Shown: piece after piece, positions 17,320 to 26,578 of the stretch
Layout of the letters: each line of letters starts with the position of its first letter
How positions within the stretch are numbered: position 1 is the stretch's first letter
Source of the DNA: CAVZLD01 sp963776055
GTDB lineage: Bacteria; Planctomycetota; Planctomycetia; Pirellulales; Pirellulaceae
Direction of reading: 5' to 3'
Length of the DNA stretch: 64,000 bases
Assembly: GCA_963776055.1 (NCBI GenBank)
Contig: CAVZLD010000015.1
Coordinates: 62,001-126,000, forward strand
The notes under the pieces: model-generated
The model's database searches: none
What the model saw: only the letters and a program-made list of their open reading frames with translations
What the model was told of the DNA's origin: nothing
Made by a program: the position numbers and the translations under genes

Positions 17320-18752
17320 ATGGCGCGCTCATTTCACAAAATGTCTTCCGCTTGCGTGCTCGGACTGACCCTCAGTCTGCTGCTCGGATGCGGTCCGAAA
17401 ACGAGCACCCCCCTGGAGAGGGCAGAGTCGCTCTTTGTCCATTCGCAGTTTGACGAAGCCCTGCAGATCTGCGACGACGCGATTGCCTCGACCGACAAGC
17501 CGCAGGAGCTGGCGGAACTGCTTCGGCTGCGTGGACGGTGTTTCATTGAGCAGGCCCATCGAATGCAACGGCAGGGCGACAATGGGCCCGCCGAGGAACG
17601 GCTGCATCAGGCGGTGGCGACGCTGACCGAGGCGATCGAGACGGTCGATAGTTGCGAACCGAGGTACTTTCGCAGTCAGGCGTACGAAATGCTCGGGGAA
17701 GAGAAGTTGCGCGCGAGGATTACGTCGCCGCGACGCAAATGGACGAGAAGTACAAGGTGGCTTACCTCTACGAGCCGACCCCAGAACCGATCGATCTGCT
17801 TTCATCGCGCCGAGCCGAGGATGGGGCGGAGGCGGGCGCCGACCGCGCATCGACAGCAGACCGTCCACCTACGGGCACGATCGAGGAGTCGGACTCGGAC
17901 GACCGTGTTGCTACGTCGGAAATCCTCGGGGCCGATGACGAATCGGAGGACACGCAGACCGGCCCGCAGACGATCACCAGCCGACCGACGGCCAACGATC
18001 CCGGCAACGCACGCTCGTCTGCAGCGGGCCGGAATTCGGTCGGATCGGGGCAGCCGGTGCCTTACCAAGGAAGGCCTGCCGTGCCCGGAGAATGGTCGGT
18101 GGCCGGGCAGCCGACGCAATTTGGGCCTGCGCGTGACACGGACAAGCCTGCCAGCGGCCCGCCATCGGCAGACGCCGAGGAGAGTTCGAAGGACGATTCA
18201 TCCGGCGACATGCTGGATGATAACGAGAACTCCGAAGGCGAATCGCCGGATGCCGACCGGTCCCCGGGTGAAGACGCGGAGCAGCCCAGCGAACCGAGTC
18301 AACGACGAGTCCGACCGATCTGGCCGCCGCCGGTAGGGCCCTGGGCGGCGCCGCCACAACCACCGGGGCTGTCGATGCCGACCACTGGAGTCGGCGGCAC
18401 GAGCGCTTGGGCATCAACGCGATCTGCCGGAATGCCGGCCCCCGGCCTGCCCACGACCGGACTGGGCGGTACTCCCTTGCCTACGTCGTGGCCACTCGCC
18501 GACGGTCGGACCACCGCACAGCCGTTCGCTCCGCCCAATCCTCTCGCGCCCTCTCTTCCATCGCCGCAGCCGTTGGCTCCCCCGGTGCCGAGCGGACCCG
18601 GATCGATGGTTGCTCCGATGCCATGGCAACCGAGTGGCTGGCCCCAGCAGCCGGTCGGAACGCCACGGGTCCCCCATTTTGGCCCGCAAATTGCGCCGCA
18701 GTCCTTGCCATCGACGGGCGTCCGTCGAGCGGTTTCGCCGTTTCCGGAATGA
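17320..18752 (+). pseudogene. TPR-type lipoprotein with Pro-rich C-terminus, single-base frameshift
   Basis: ATG 17320 has an excellent AGAGGAGG seven bases upstream. A lipoprotein signal follows (LTLSLLLGC, Cys about residue 24), then about 100 helical residues with TPR-like spacing (ESLFVHSQFDEALQICDDAI). Near 17709 the frame breaks: the sequence reads AAGTTGCGCGCGAGG, while one more G would give ...KLAREDYVAATQMDEKY and join the second frame, which stays open to 18752. That second part is acidic/Thr-rich, then Pro/Gly-rich with repeated TTGVGGT- and TTGLGGT-like stretches. This looks like a membrane-anchored TPR protein with a disordered wall-spanning tail. Confidence 0.7.
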
Positions 18753-18756
18753 GGCT

Positions 18757-19605
18757 TTACGGTGTCGGTGTTCGCGACACGCGGGCTCCCAGCTGCTCGA
18801 GACGTGTGATCTGACCGTTGACCGAATCGGGCAGTGGGTTGCCGGCGAGGAACAGCCGCCAGAACGGCGCGAAGCGTTGCTTGGCATCGGCTTCGGCCAT
18901 CTCGACCAGAACGCTCAAGTCGGTGATCTGGTTGTCATCCAGCATCAAGAACTTCAGCTCCGTCAGATTCTGTAAGGGACGGAGGTCTTTGATCTGGTTG
19001 CGCCGCAGGTCGAGTGAACTGAGCCGCTTGAGATTCGCCAACGGCCGAAGGTCTGACACTCGGTTATCGTTCAAAGACAGCGACCAGACACGTGTCACGG
19101 AAGCGAGTGGGGACAGGTCCTCGACTCGATTGTGCGATAGGTACAGCGACCGAATGTTCTGCAGTTTTACCAGGGGGCGGAGATCCTCGACATGATTGTG
19201 AGCCAGATGGAGATATTGCAGGCCGGGAAGGTCGCGGAGTGGCTCGATCGTTTCGATCTGGTTCTTGCTGATGTTCAGCGATTGCAGGTTGGTCAAGTCG
19301 CGGAGGGGCTGAAGATCACGAATCTCGTTCCGTTCCAGGTCCAACAGCGCCAAGCTCAGGCAGTGTTCCAAGCCGGTAAGGTCGCGAATTCCCTGCCGCT
19401 TTCCTTCGATCGTCGAGATGTTGGCCACATCGGACCGAGTTAGTGGCACTTCATTATCCCGCTTGTCAAAAACATATCGGCGAACCACCGATTCGAGATT
19501 CTTATCCGGAAAGAGGTCTTCGGCCGCAAGGTCGCGTGCGGCTCCCGCGAGACTGAGGCCGAGCACGACACAAGAAAGGATTGGCAGCGAGAAGCGACGG
19601 CACAT
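18757..19605 (-). CDS. Secreted leucine-rich-repeat protein (internalin-like)
   Basis: ATG 19605 has GAGGTGA upstream and opens with a signal peptide (LPILSCVVLGLSLAGAARDLAA). About eight repeats of the LxxLxxLxLxxNxIxDLxPL type occupy residues about 60-240 (for example LTNLQSLNISKNQIETIEPL and LKRLSSLDLRRNQIKDL). The end has LFLAGNPLPDSV. This is the SDS22-like/internalin repeat class, usually a protein-protein binding surface. The 282-residue product has no other domain. The stop lies five bases from the converging TPR gene end, so the two genes are tail to tail. Confidence 0.9.
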   Translation of the reverse strand: MCRRFSLPILSCVVLGLSLAGAARDLAAEDLFPDKNLESVVRRYVFDKRDNEVPLTRSDVANISTIEGKRQGIRDLTGLEHCLSLALLDLERNEIRDLQPLRDLTNLQSLNISKNQIETIEPLRDLPGLQYLHLAHNHVEDLRPLVKLQNIRSLYLSHNRVEDLSPLASVTRVWSLSLNDNRVSDLRPLANLKRLSSLDLRRNQIKDLRPLQNLTELKFLMLDDNQITDLSVLVEMAEADAKQRFAPFWRLFLAGNPLPDSVNGQITRLEQLGARVSRTPTP

Positions 19606-19831
19606 TGAAATCACCTCATCATGTCCATCGAAGAGATTTTCGTCTTGAAGTCCGGAGCTCACATTTCCGCCACGAGGAGTCTTGGCGAATTCCTCTGCAA
19701 ATTCGGGTCTGCCGTCATTGTAGAGGAACGCCTCGCGGGGAAAAACTTGTCAAATCCCCCGGCGGCGGACTACATTTGCAGCGGACGGCGAGCACAAGGG
19801 GCTCGCTGGGGAATCTGTGGGGAGTGCGGTG

Positions 19832-20449
19832 ATGCCACGAGTGCTAGTGACTGCCTTTGAACCGTTTGACGCCTGGAAAGCAAACTCCAGCTGGCTGACG
19901 CTGGTGGAGTTGACCAAGGATCTGCCGGCCGGTCCGGAGCTGACCACGCGGCTTTACCCGGTGGATTTCGCCGGTTTGCAGCAGCGGCTGCTGGAAGATT
20001 TGGCGCGGGGCTACGATCTGGTTCTGCATTTGGGCCAGGCGACCGGCAGTAGCTTCCTCCGGCTGGAAACGGTGGCCCTGAATCTGTTGGAGACCGCTCG
20101 ACCACCAGCGGCTGATTCCTGCCGTGCGGTCGTGTGTGATGGGCCGCTCGCGTATCGGAGCGTACTGCCGGCGGCTGACCTTGCGACGGAGTTGCGACAA
20201 CGGGGGATTCCCGTCCAGCTGTCGTACCACGCGGGCACTTATCTCTGCAACGCGGCGTTGTATCTAAGCCATCACTACTACGTTTCGCGTGAGGAACCGA
20301 CCCGTTCCATGCTGCTGCATTGTCCGCTGGATCCATCCCAGGTGATCGACAGTCCGGAAACGCTGCCTTCGATTCCCGCGGCGACTTGTGCGCAGGCGGT
20401 ACGGGTGATTTTGCAGAGGCTGGCGTCTGCTGAACGACCCGACTTCTAA
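19832..20449 (+). CDS. pcp: Pyroglutamyl-peptidase I
   Basis: This is a cysteine peptidase (C15 family) that removes N-terminal pyroglutamate. From ATG 19832 (MPRVLVTAFEPFD) the product is 205 residues. The catalytic triad can be placed: E79 in LRLETVALN, C139 in YHAGTYLCNAALY and H163 in LLHCPLDPSQ. The HCPLDP stretch replaces the usual HVP. A start five codons upstream is possible, but the chosen one matches the family N-terminus and has GGGGAG upstream. The 3' end overlaps the converging aldo/keto reductase gene by four bases. Confidence 0.9.
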   Translation: MPRVLVTAFEPFDAWKANSSWLTLVELTKDLPAGPELTTRLYPVDFAGLQQRLLEDLARGYDLVLHLGQATGSSFLRLETVALNLLETARPPAADSCRAVVCDGPLAYRSVLPAADLATELRQRGIPVQLSYHAGTYLCNAALYLSHHYYVSREEPTRSMLLHCPLDPSQVIDSPETLPSIPAATCAQAVRVILQRLASAERPDF

Positions 20450-21468
20450 ACACGTCCGGAATCGATTGGGCCGAGTTCCTGCATCGCCCGGTCGCGCACT
20501 GCTAACGCTTGCTCGATCTGTTCACATTCCTCTCGCGATAGCTGCCACTGTGCAGCGGGAACGGTTTGCTCGATCTGTTGCGGATGCCGCGCCCCAACGA
20601 TGGCGGCGGTTATTTCCGCACGCTGCAAGACCCAGGCGATGGCCAGTTGCGCCACGGAGTGTCCGTGACGAGCGGCGATCGGGGTCAGCATTTCGACAAA
20701 TTGGAGGTTGATCCCCAGCAGCGGCTCCTGAAACTTCGGGTCGCGCGAGCGATGATCGTCGGGGGGTAATGCGTCCGCCCGTTTCTGGTCAAAAGCGCCG
20801 GTGAGTAATCCTTTGGCCATGGGGCTGTAGGCCACAATGCCGATTCCGTTTTCGCGACAAAACGCCATCGTTTCCTGCTCGATTCGGCGATCGAGCAGGC
20901 TGTACGGCGGTTGCAGCGAAGCGGGCGGATGAATCGGAAGTAGGCGTCGGAGTTGATCCGCGGAGCAGTTCGAAACTCCTGCATACCGGATCTTGCCCTG
21001 GTGCGCGAGTTCGGACAGCGTCTGCCATCCCTCTTCGAGATCCTGGTCCGGATCAGGCCAGTGAATCTGGAACAGATCGATTGTCTCGACTCGTAATCGT
21101 CGAAGACTTGCCTCGCATTCCGCCACGAGGCTCGCCCGATGCAGGCAACCCTTGATCTCGCCATCCGGCTGAAAAATTCGTCCACACTTGGTTGCGATGA
21201 ACGGATGCTCGTTGGCTGGGATTTGCTGCAGCGCCCGGCCAACCAGTTCTTCTGAGCGACCGTTGCCGTATACCGGGGCGGTGTCAATCCAGTTGATTCC
21301 CAGTTCGACCGCGCGGACGATCGCTGCCATCGCCGCCGACTCATCTTGGGGACCCCATCCGAACTTCCAATCGCCACCGGCGATCGCCCACGTACCGAGT
21401 CCAACGGTCGTCAGTTCCAGGTCCGAATTTCCCAGTCGTCGCGTCAACACGGCTTGGAATCCTTTCAA
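20446..21468 (-). CDS. Aldo/keto reductase
   Basis: This is a 340-residue NADPH-dependent oxidoreductase of the AKR superfamily. The catalytic tetrad is visible as D62 and Y67 (INWIDTAPVYGNG), K94 (IATKCG) and H136 (FQIHWPD). The NADP-binding end has AIAWVLQRAEITAAIVGARHPQQIEQT. The closest general resemblance is to the YajO/IolS-type (AKR11-13-like) aldehyde reductases. Substrate cannot be predicted. The gene stands alone between pcp (overlapping 3' ends) and a kinase on the same strand. Confidence 0.93.
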   Translation of the reverse strand: MKGFQAVLTRRLGNSDLELTTVGLGTWAIAGGDWKFGWGPQDESAAMAAIVRAVELGINWIDTAPVYGNGRSEELVGRALQQIPANEHPFIATKCGRIFQPDGEIKGCLHRASLVAECEASLRRLRVETIDLFQIHWPDPDQDLEEGWQTLSELAHQGKIRYAGVSNCSADQLRRLLPIHPPASLQPPYSLLDRRIEQETMAFCRENGIGIVAYSPMAKGLLTGAFDQKRADALPPDDHRSRDPKFQEPLLGINLQFVEMLTPIAARHGHSVAQLAIAWVLQRAEITAAIVGARHPQQIEQTVPAAQWQLSREECEQIEQALAVRDRAMQELGPIDSGRV

Positions 21469-21532
21469 AAAGAATAGCGTTTCGTTCTGATCACGGGAGT
21501 CGCCGGGGTGTGCCGCACCGACGACCGAGGCG

Positions 21533-22540
21533 TCATGTTTGCGTTAGCAGCGCGAGGGCAAGAATCAGGAGCAAAACTCCGAGGCTAAGCGCGGCGAAAG
21601 CGCGCCACGAGATTTCTGGTGGCGGCTGGCTGTGCTTGATCCGCTCGACCAGGGACAACTGAATCGGACGAACGGCGACGGCCGCTCGATCCGGCCCCTG
21701 GCCGGACGGGGAGGCGGGCAAAGCGTCCTGGCACAACTCCCCCAAGGCTCCCTCGACGGATCGGGCGTTGAAGGGGCGATCGTCGGGAGATTTTGCCAGG
21801 AGCTGCACGATCAACGCGTCGAGCGCCTGCGGGCAATTGACTCCTTCCTGCCGGACATGGGGAGGAGTTGCGTGCAGATGCTGTTCGAATAAGGCGGCGA
21901 AATTGTCGCCTTCGTAGGGCGTCCGGCCGGTCAGCATTTCAAACAGCACGCACCCCAACGCGTAGAGATCGACTTGACCGGAGATGTCTCGGACCCCTCG
22001 TACCAGTTCGGGAGCCATATAGGCGTAGGTGCCGACGGTGAGTCCGGCGTCGGTCAGGTCGGCGGAGTGCAGGTCGCGGGCGATGCCGAAATCTCCCAGT
22101 TTGATTTGGCCATCCCGCGTCAGGAAGACGTTTCCTGGCTTGAGGTCTCGATGGATGATCCCGTGATTGTGGGCGTATTGCAGAGCCCCCGCGATCTGCC
22201 GACCACATTCGGCGGCCTCTTGCCAGGTCAGTGGACCACCGTGGCTGAGTAGGGACTTGAGCGTTCCTACTTCGATCAACTCCATCACGTAGAACAGTTG
22301 TCCGTCCTGTGCGCCATCGCCATAGTAGGTCAGGATGTTGGGGTGATGCAGTTTCGAGAGGATCAGCATTTCCCGCTCGAACCGCCGAACGATCTGCGGA
22401 TCGCTGCTGACGGCGGGGCTAAGCAGTTTCAGCGCGTACGTTTTCCCATCCTGCCGACTGGTCACACGATAGATCGTCCCCACGGTTCCGACACCGAGGA
22501 CTTCGCCGACTTCATAATCTTCCAGTTTTCTGTGCGTCAT
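21533..22540 (-). CDS. Ser/Thr protein kinase with C-terminal membrane anchor
   Basis: This is a Hanks-type kinase of 335 residues. The sequence has the Gly loop LGVGTVGT (15-22), K38 (YALKLL), HRDLKPGN (130-137), DFGIARD (150-156) and MAPEL (175-179), so it should be catalytically competent. A Pro/Gln-rich linker (about 270-310) leads to one hydrophobic segment (311-333) at the very C-terminus, giving a tail-anchored cytoplasmic kinase with no extracellular sensor domain. It is divergent from a second kinase gene starting at 22859. Confidence 0.95.
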   Translation of the reverse strand: MTHRKLEDYEVGEVLGVGTVGTIYRVTSRQDGKTYALKLLSPAVSSDPQIVRRFEREMLILSKLHHPNILTYYGDGAQDGQLFYVMELIEVGTLKSLLSHGGPLTWQEAAECGRQIAGALQYAHNHGIIHRDLKPGNVFLTRDGQIKLGDFGIARDLHSADLTDAGLTVGTYAYMAPELVRGVRDISGQVDLYALGCVLFEMLTGRTPYEGDNFAALFEQHLHATPPHVRQEGVNCPQALDALIVQLLAKSPDDRPFNARSVEGALGELCQDALPASPSGQGPDRAAVAVRPIQLSLVERIKHSQPPPEISWRAFAALSLGVLLLILALALLTQT

Positions 22541-22858
22541 CGGCCGGTGCCGGAAATCCGGTTGCCCCGGTTCGCGGGTGTCGTGTGGCGGGTTGATGCT
22601 GACGAGACTGCGACCGTCGGCGGTTCACCGGGCTGTCAGAAGGCTCTCGTCACCCCGAAATCCTGAATGGGACGCCTCCCGGCGCGATTTTCAGGGTTTC
22701 CGTGGCGAAGTGGCGAGCAGCCTTTCAGGTTGCGATGCGGTCGGGGCTCGTCTACGATTGAATGTGGAGGGATTTTAGCCTTCGCGTGCTGTAAATCCAA
22801 ACTCTTTTCATGATGCGACCCAGACGCCAGCTTTCGTGGCGGGAATAGCTGACTGGGA
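22541..22858. other. Intergenic region between divergent kinase genes
   Basis: This 318-base divergent region must hold the promoters of both kinases. I see no confident -35/-10 pair, operator or conserved RNA in it. Confidence 0.5.
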
Positions 22859-24421
22859 ATGGCACAAGTCACCACGACCGAGCAGTTGATCGAACTGATC
22901 CGGCGCAGCGAGCTGATCCAGGAGGACAAGCTTGCGCGATTTCTGGCTCGAATGGAGACCGAGGCCGGGGGTCCCCTGCCTTCCGATCCGACGATTCTCG
23001 CCGAGCGGTTTATCGCGGCGCAGCTGGTTACCCAATGGCAGATGGAACAATTGCTTCGCGGCAAGTATCGCGGGTTCCGGCTGGGGAAGTACACCCTGAA
23101 GGGACACTTGGGAACCGGCGGGATGAGCAGTGTCTACCTGTCGGAACACCCGATTATGCGGCGACCGGTCGCGATTAAGGTACTGCCCAAGAGTCGCGTG
23201 ACGAAGAGCAGTTACCTGGAGCGGTTTGAGTTGGAGGCGCGGGCGGTCGCGGCGCTGGACCATCCCAACATTGTGCGGGCCTACGATATCGATAACGAGG
23301 GGGACACGCACTATATCGTCATGGAATACGTGGAAGGCCGCGACCTGCAGCGACTGGTCGAGCAGGACGGCCTCCTTGGCTTCGAACGCGCGGCGGACTA
23401 CATCGCGCAAGCAGCCACCGGCTTGGAGCATGCCCACGAGGCGGGCGTGGTCCACCGAGACATTAAGCCGGCCAACTGTCTCGTGGATACCACCGGTACC
23501 GTGAAAGTACTGGATATGGGTTTGGCCAAGTTCGCGCAAGACGAGCAATCTCTCAGCGCAATCCACAAAGACAACGTCGTCGGCACGGCCGATTACCTGG
23601 CTCCGGAACAGGCAATCAACAGCAGCAAGGTGGACAGCCGAGCGGACATCTACGGCCTGGGTGGAACGCTCTATTTCTTGCTCACCGGTCACCCGCCTTT
23701 CCCCGATGGCACGCTGACCGAACGTTTGCTGAAACATCAAAAAGAGGAACCGCCCAGCATCTATGCCACACGGCCGGATGCCCCCGCCGCCTTGGTCGAC
23801 ATCTGCCGACGCATGATGACGAAAAGGGCCAATCAACGAATCCAGACAGCCGCGGAAGTGGCCGAAGAGTTGCGGCACTGGTTGGCCAGTCGCGGGTATC
23901 TGCCGGAAGATCAGCCCAGTGCGGCGGAGGCCTCCCGGTTGACTTCCGTCCAGCGAGCACGCGATGCCGCAAGCCCGCCCAATCGATGGCAACAACTGAC
24001 GGAACCGAAACGCCCGAGTGCCTCACCGACGTCTGCACCTACCGGTCAGACGCATCCCAAATCGCTCGATGACACGCGGCCTACCCGCCGGCGGGAAGAG
24101 GACGATCTCACGCTCGCGCCGCTGGACGAAGAAAGTGCACCCAGCGACGCATCCGGCAGCAAGTCCAACGTGCGCTCGGGCTCGATCTCCGATGTCCACC
24201 TCGACGAACAGGTTCTGTCGCGGATTGAAGAGGAAATCGGTAGCCGAAGCTCGACGAGCGGGTCGCTCGTCGATCTGTTGGAAGACCAGTCCCTGACAAC
24301 CGTTTCCACGTCCGGACTGAAACTCCGCCGCCCGCAGGACAAGCCGATTTGGCCCTGGGTGCTCAGCGCCGGCGCGGTGCTCACGGTGGTCGCACTGCTG
24401 CTGGCAATCCTGCTGCTCTGA
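22859..24421 (+). CDS. Ser/Thr protein kinase with N-terminal helical region and C-terminal membrane anchor
   Basis: A 520-residue Hanks-type kinase. The first 75 residues are helical and precede the catalytic domain. Kinase motifs are GHLGTGGMSSVY (82-93), K107 (VAIKVL), HRDIKPAN (199-206), DMGLAK (219-224, Met in place of Phe in the DFG triplet) and APEQ near 248. A low-complexity acidic/Ser-rich linker of about 150 residues (about 350-490) follows, then a single hydrophobic C-terminal segment (498-518). Its tail ends the protein, so no extracytoplasmic sensor is present. Regulation presumably comes through the linker and N-terminal region. Confidence 0.95.
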   Translation: MAQVTTTEQLIELIRRSELIQEDKLARFLARMETEAGGPLPSDPTILAERFIAAQLVTQWQMEQLLRGKYRGFRLGKYTLKGHLGTGGMSSVYLSEHPIMRRPVAIKVLPKSRVTKSSYLERFELEARAVAALDHPNIVRAYDIDNEGDTHYIVMEYVEGRDLQRLVEQDGLLGFERAADYIAQAATGLEHAHEAGVVHRDIKPANCLVDTTGTVKVLDMGLAKFAQDEQSLSAIHKDNVVGTADYLAPEQAINSSKVDSRADIYGLGGTLYFLLTGHPPFPDGTLTERLLKHQKEEPPSIYATRPDAPAALVDICRRMMTKRANQRIQTAAEVAEELRHWLASRGYLPEDQPSAAEASRLTSVQRARDAASPPNRWQQLTEPKRPSASPTSAPTGQTHPKSLDDTRPTRRREEDDLTLAPLDEESAPSDASGSKSNVRSGSISDVHLDEQVLSRIEEEIGSRSSTSGSLVDLLEDQSLTTVSTSGLKLRRPQDKPIWPWVLSAGAVLTVVALLLAILLL

Positions 24422-24826
24422 CAAACGAGGGAAAGAGGACTTCCCCAATCCCGTTCGGCACGGGATTGGCTCGCCAGTTGTAGGGTAGGCCCTAGCGAGT
24501 CCAAGATGTGGCGGATGGCGGAGAACAAGCCGAGCGTTGGCCCACCAGAATGCGGCGACGGTCTGGCACAGCGCGCATCGAACCCATCCGGACCGAATGC
24601 GGATGTTCGAGAAACCGGGTCGGATGCTGGAGGGCCGTGGCTCGGTCCCTTCGGGCGCGACCCGCGCAATGCGCTCGCCTTGGCCTACCCTACAACTCGT
24701 GTGCCGAACGGGATTGGGACTTCCCCGTTTCGCAGCACGTGTAGGGAATCTCGCCCTACCGAAATTGCCGAAGTTGCTTTTCCCGCGGTCTGAAGACCAA
24801 CGCACGATCAGGTCGCCTCGTGCTTC
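24422..24826. other. Gene-free region with MITE-like repeat
   Basis: Between the kinase and the dockerin protein there are about 400 bases without a supported gene; see the repeat at 24447-24715. A small GTAGGG...CCCTAC hairpin sits near 24741-24760. Confidence 0.6.
24447..24715. repeat. MITE-like element with imperfect terminal inverted repeats
   Basis: Two blocks at the left end, AATCCCGTTCGGCAC (24447-24461) and AGTTGTAGGGTAGGCC (24476-24491), occur as exact reverse complements at the right end in mirrored order (24701-24715 and 24682-24697). About 190 bases of non-coding sequence lie between. No transposase is present. The size and symmetry suggest a miniature inverted-repeat element or a paired REP unit. 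A related TGTAGGGTGGGCTCAGCGG string occurs near 43365. Confidence 0.65.
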
Positions 24827-26578
24827 TCATACGCTGGCCAGGTCTTCGGCGATCGATGACAACAGTTCGTCATCCAGGCTGGTGGCATCCGTAACCGCAT
24901 CCGCGTCGAAATCGGCCAACGAGCTGGACGAGTGTGGCGCCTCGAGGGGAGTGAGCACCGGCTGTTCCGTCGCACTGCGGGGCCTCGTGGGCTGTGCACA
25001 CGTCGCGGGCTGGGCGGGGGCCACCGTGTCCGAATCGCTGCCCGTGTCCAGGGCCGCAGCGATTTCGCCGGTGGCCACTTCGGTCGGCGCGGCGTCGGCG
25101 GGTTCCGCCTCGGCCTCGGCCATTGAGGCATTCGCGCCCGCCGCGGCGTTCAAGTAGTTGATGATCAACAGTGCGTCAATCGCTGCCACGAAGTTGTCGC
25201 CGTTGACGTCAAAATACGCGGGAATCGGATCGGGCGGTGGCGGCAGCGCTCCCGTTACCGGATCGCCGTACTGCGGCTCGTTTAATTCGTTGATGATCAG
25301 CAAGGCGTCGAGCGGAACGATTGCTCCGTCGTCATCCACGTCCAGCGGTTCGTCCGGGTTCTGCCAAGCGGGCAGGCTATCGCTGACGGTGATCGTGACC
25401 GTGGCTTCGTTCGACACGACGCCGTCCGTATCCTGAGCCGTGTAGCGGAAACTGTCCTGCCCTTGGAAGCCAGCATCCGGCGTGTACGTGACCGCTCCCG
25501 TGAGTGCGTCGATCGAAGTTGTGCCGTGGACCGCGTCGATTTCCACCTGGACGGTGGTGGGATCGATCGGGAAATCACCGGCGACATCGTTGGCCAGCAC
25601 GTCGATCGTCGTGGGCGTATCGACCCAGGTCACTCGGTTATCGTCCACGACCCCCGGTGGATCGCTGTCGCGGTTGGCAAAGTCTTCATCGACGACCGAT
25701 TGGTCCCCCACGACGGACACTTCGCGACTGCCGTTGTCTGCTGGAAGAGTCTGGACGAAGCCGGCAGGTCGGACCTCGCGAACTTGATACGTCCCCGCCT
25801 CGAGATCCTGCAAGCGGTACTCACCTTGCGCATCGGTAATCGTCCAGGGCTCCGAGCCTTCCGAGTCGATTCGCAGGGAGTCGAGTCTTCCTTGTCCGCC
25901 ACCGGCACCGCCTTCAAAGTAGGTGTACGCGACGGCGTAGGCGATGTCTCCCTCGGCGCGGCTGGCGAACAGGGTACTCCATTCGCCGGCCCGTTCGCCC
26001 AGCGTGTCGACCGTCTGCAGGAGATTGTCTTGAGCATCATAGACCTGGAGTCGACCGATTTCGTCGAATAGCTCGTTGCTGCCAGCGAAATCAATTGCCA
26101 CGCTCGAGACAGGCTCATCGAAATTCACTCGCAGGCGAGCTGCGCTGTGGAAGATTGTTGCCGAACCGTCGTAACCGAAAACCTGCTGCCCGGTGGTCGC
26201 GAAGTTGCTGATCAACGAGCTGATCTCTTTGTTTGGCAGCGCTAGGTTGTCCTTGTCGACCAGGAGCAGCGTCACGCCCGGAAGTGCATTTTCCAGACTG
26301 TCGCCCGGCGCGACATCATCCGGCTCGATATAAGAGCCGAGCGTATCCAACTGCCCATTTTCGTTCAGATCCAGATACACGCGAACGGCCGCCTGGCCCG
26401 GTTCGCCCGGATCAATCACGCCGTCAGCATTCAGATCGTGAATCACGTCTCCGGCAATGGACGCTGCCAGAACTCGACGGCTCTCCAGCGATTCCAAGCC
26501 GAGCTGCCGACGGAGACGAGTACGCGAACGGCGAAGGCTGCCTGAGGTCGGTCTGCGTAGGGCGATTTTTGTCGTCAT
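24827..26578 (-). CDS. Secreted dockerin-type protein with SdrD-B-like and cadherin-like domains
   Basis: ATG 26578 has GGAAGAG upstream; a longer frame exists but lacks support. The 583-residue product opens with a basic stretch and the LESLESRRVLAAS motif (LEPR-XLL type, seen at the start of giant planctomycete exoproteins). Two SdrD-B-like repeats follow around 35-75 and 220-260 (GDVIHDLNADGVIDPGE; YRLQDLEAGTYQVRE), with a beta-rich domain between them. A cadherin/VCBS-like repeat lies around 295-390 (TPDAGFQGQDSFRYTAQDTDG). A dockerin pair with calcium loops DVDDDGAIVPLDAL and DVNGDNFVAAIDAL (about 410-480) comes next, then an acidic tail. It is probably exported and surface-associated. 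Confidence 0.85.
   Translation of the reverse strand: MTTKIALRRPTSGSLRRSRTRLRRQLGLESLESRRVLAASIAGDVIHDLNADGVIDPGEPGQAAVRVYLDLNENGQLDTLGSYIEPDDVAPGDSLENALPGVTLLLVDKDNLALPNKEISSLISNFATTGQQVFGYDGSATIFHSAARLRVNFDEPVSSVAIDFAGSNELFDEIGRLQVYDAQDNLLQTVDTLGERAGEWSTLFASRAEGDIAYAVAYTYFEGGAGGGQGRLDSLRIDSEGSEPWTITDAQGEYRLQDLEAGTYQVREVRPAGFVQTLPADNGSREVSVVGDQSVVDEDFANRDSDPPGVVDDNRVTWVDTPTTIDVLANDVAGDFPIDPTTVQVEIDAVHGTTSIDALTGAVTYTPDAGFQGQDSFRYTAQDTDGVVSNEATVTITVSDSLPAWQNPDEPLDVDDDGAIVPLDALLIINELNEPQYGDPVTGALPPPPDPIPAYFDVNGDNFVAAIDALLIINYLNAAAGANASMAEAEAEPADAAPTEVATGEIAAALDTGSDSDTVAPAQPATCAQPTRPRSATEQPVLTPLEAPHSSSSLADFDADAVTDATSLDDELLSSIAEDLASV

Noticed and set aside
24023..24805. 260-residue minus-strand frame over the kinase end and the MITE-like repeat
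   Set aside because: It is antisense to a clear kinase and its peptide in the repeat has no family match by eye.
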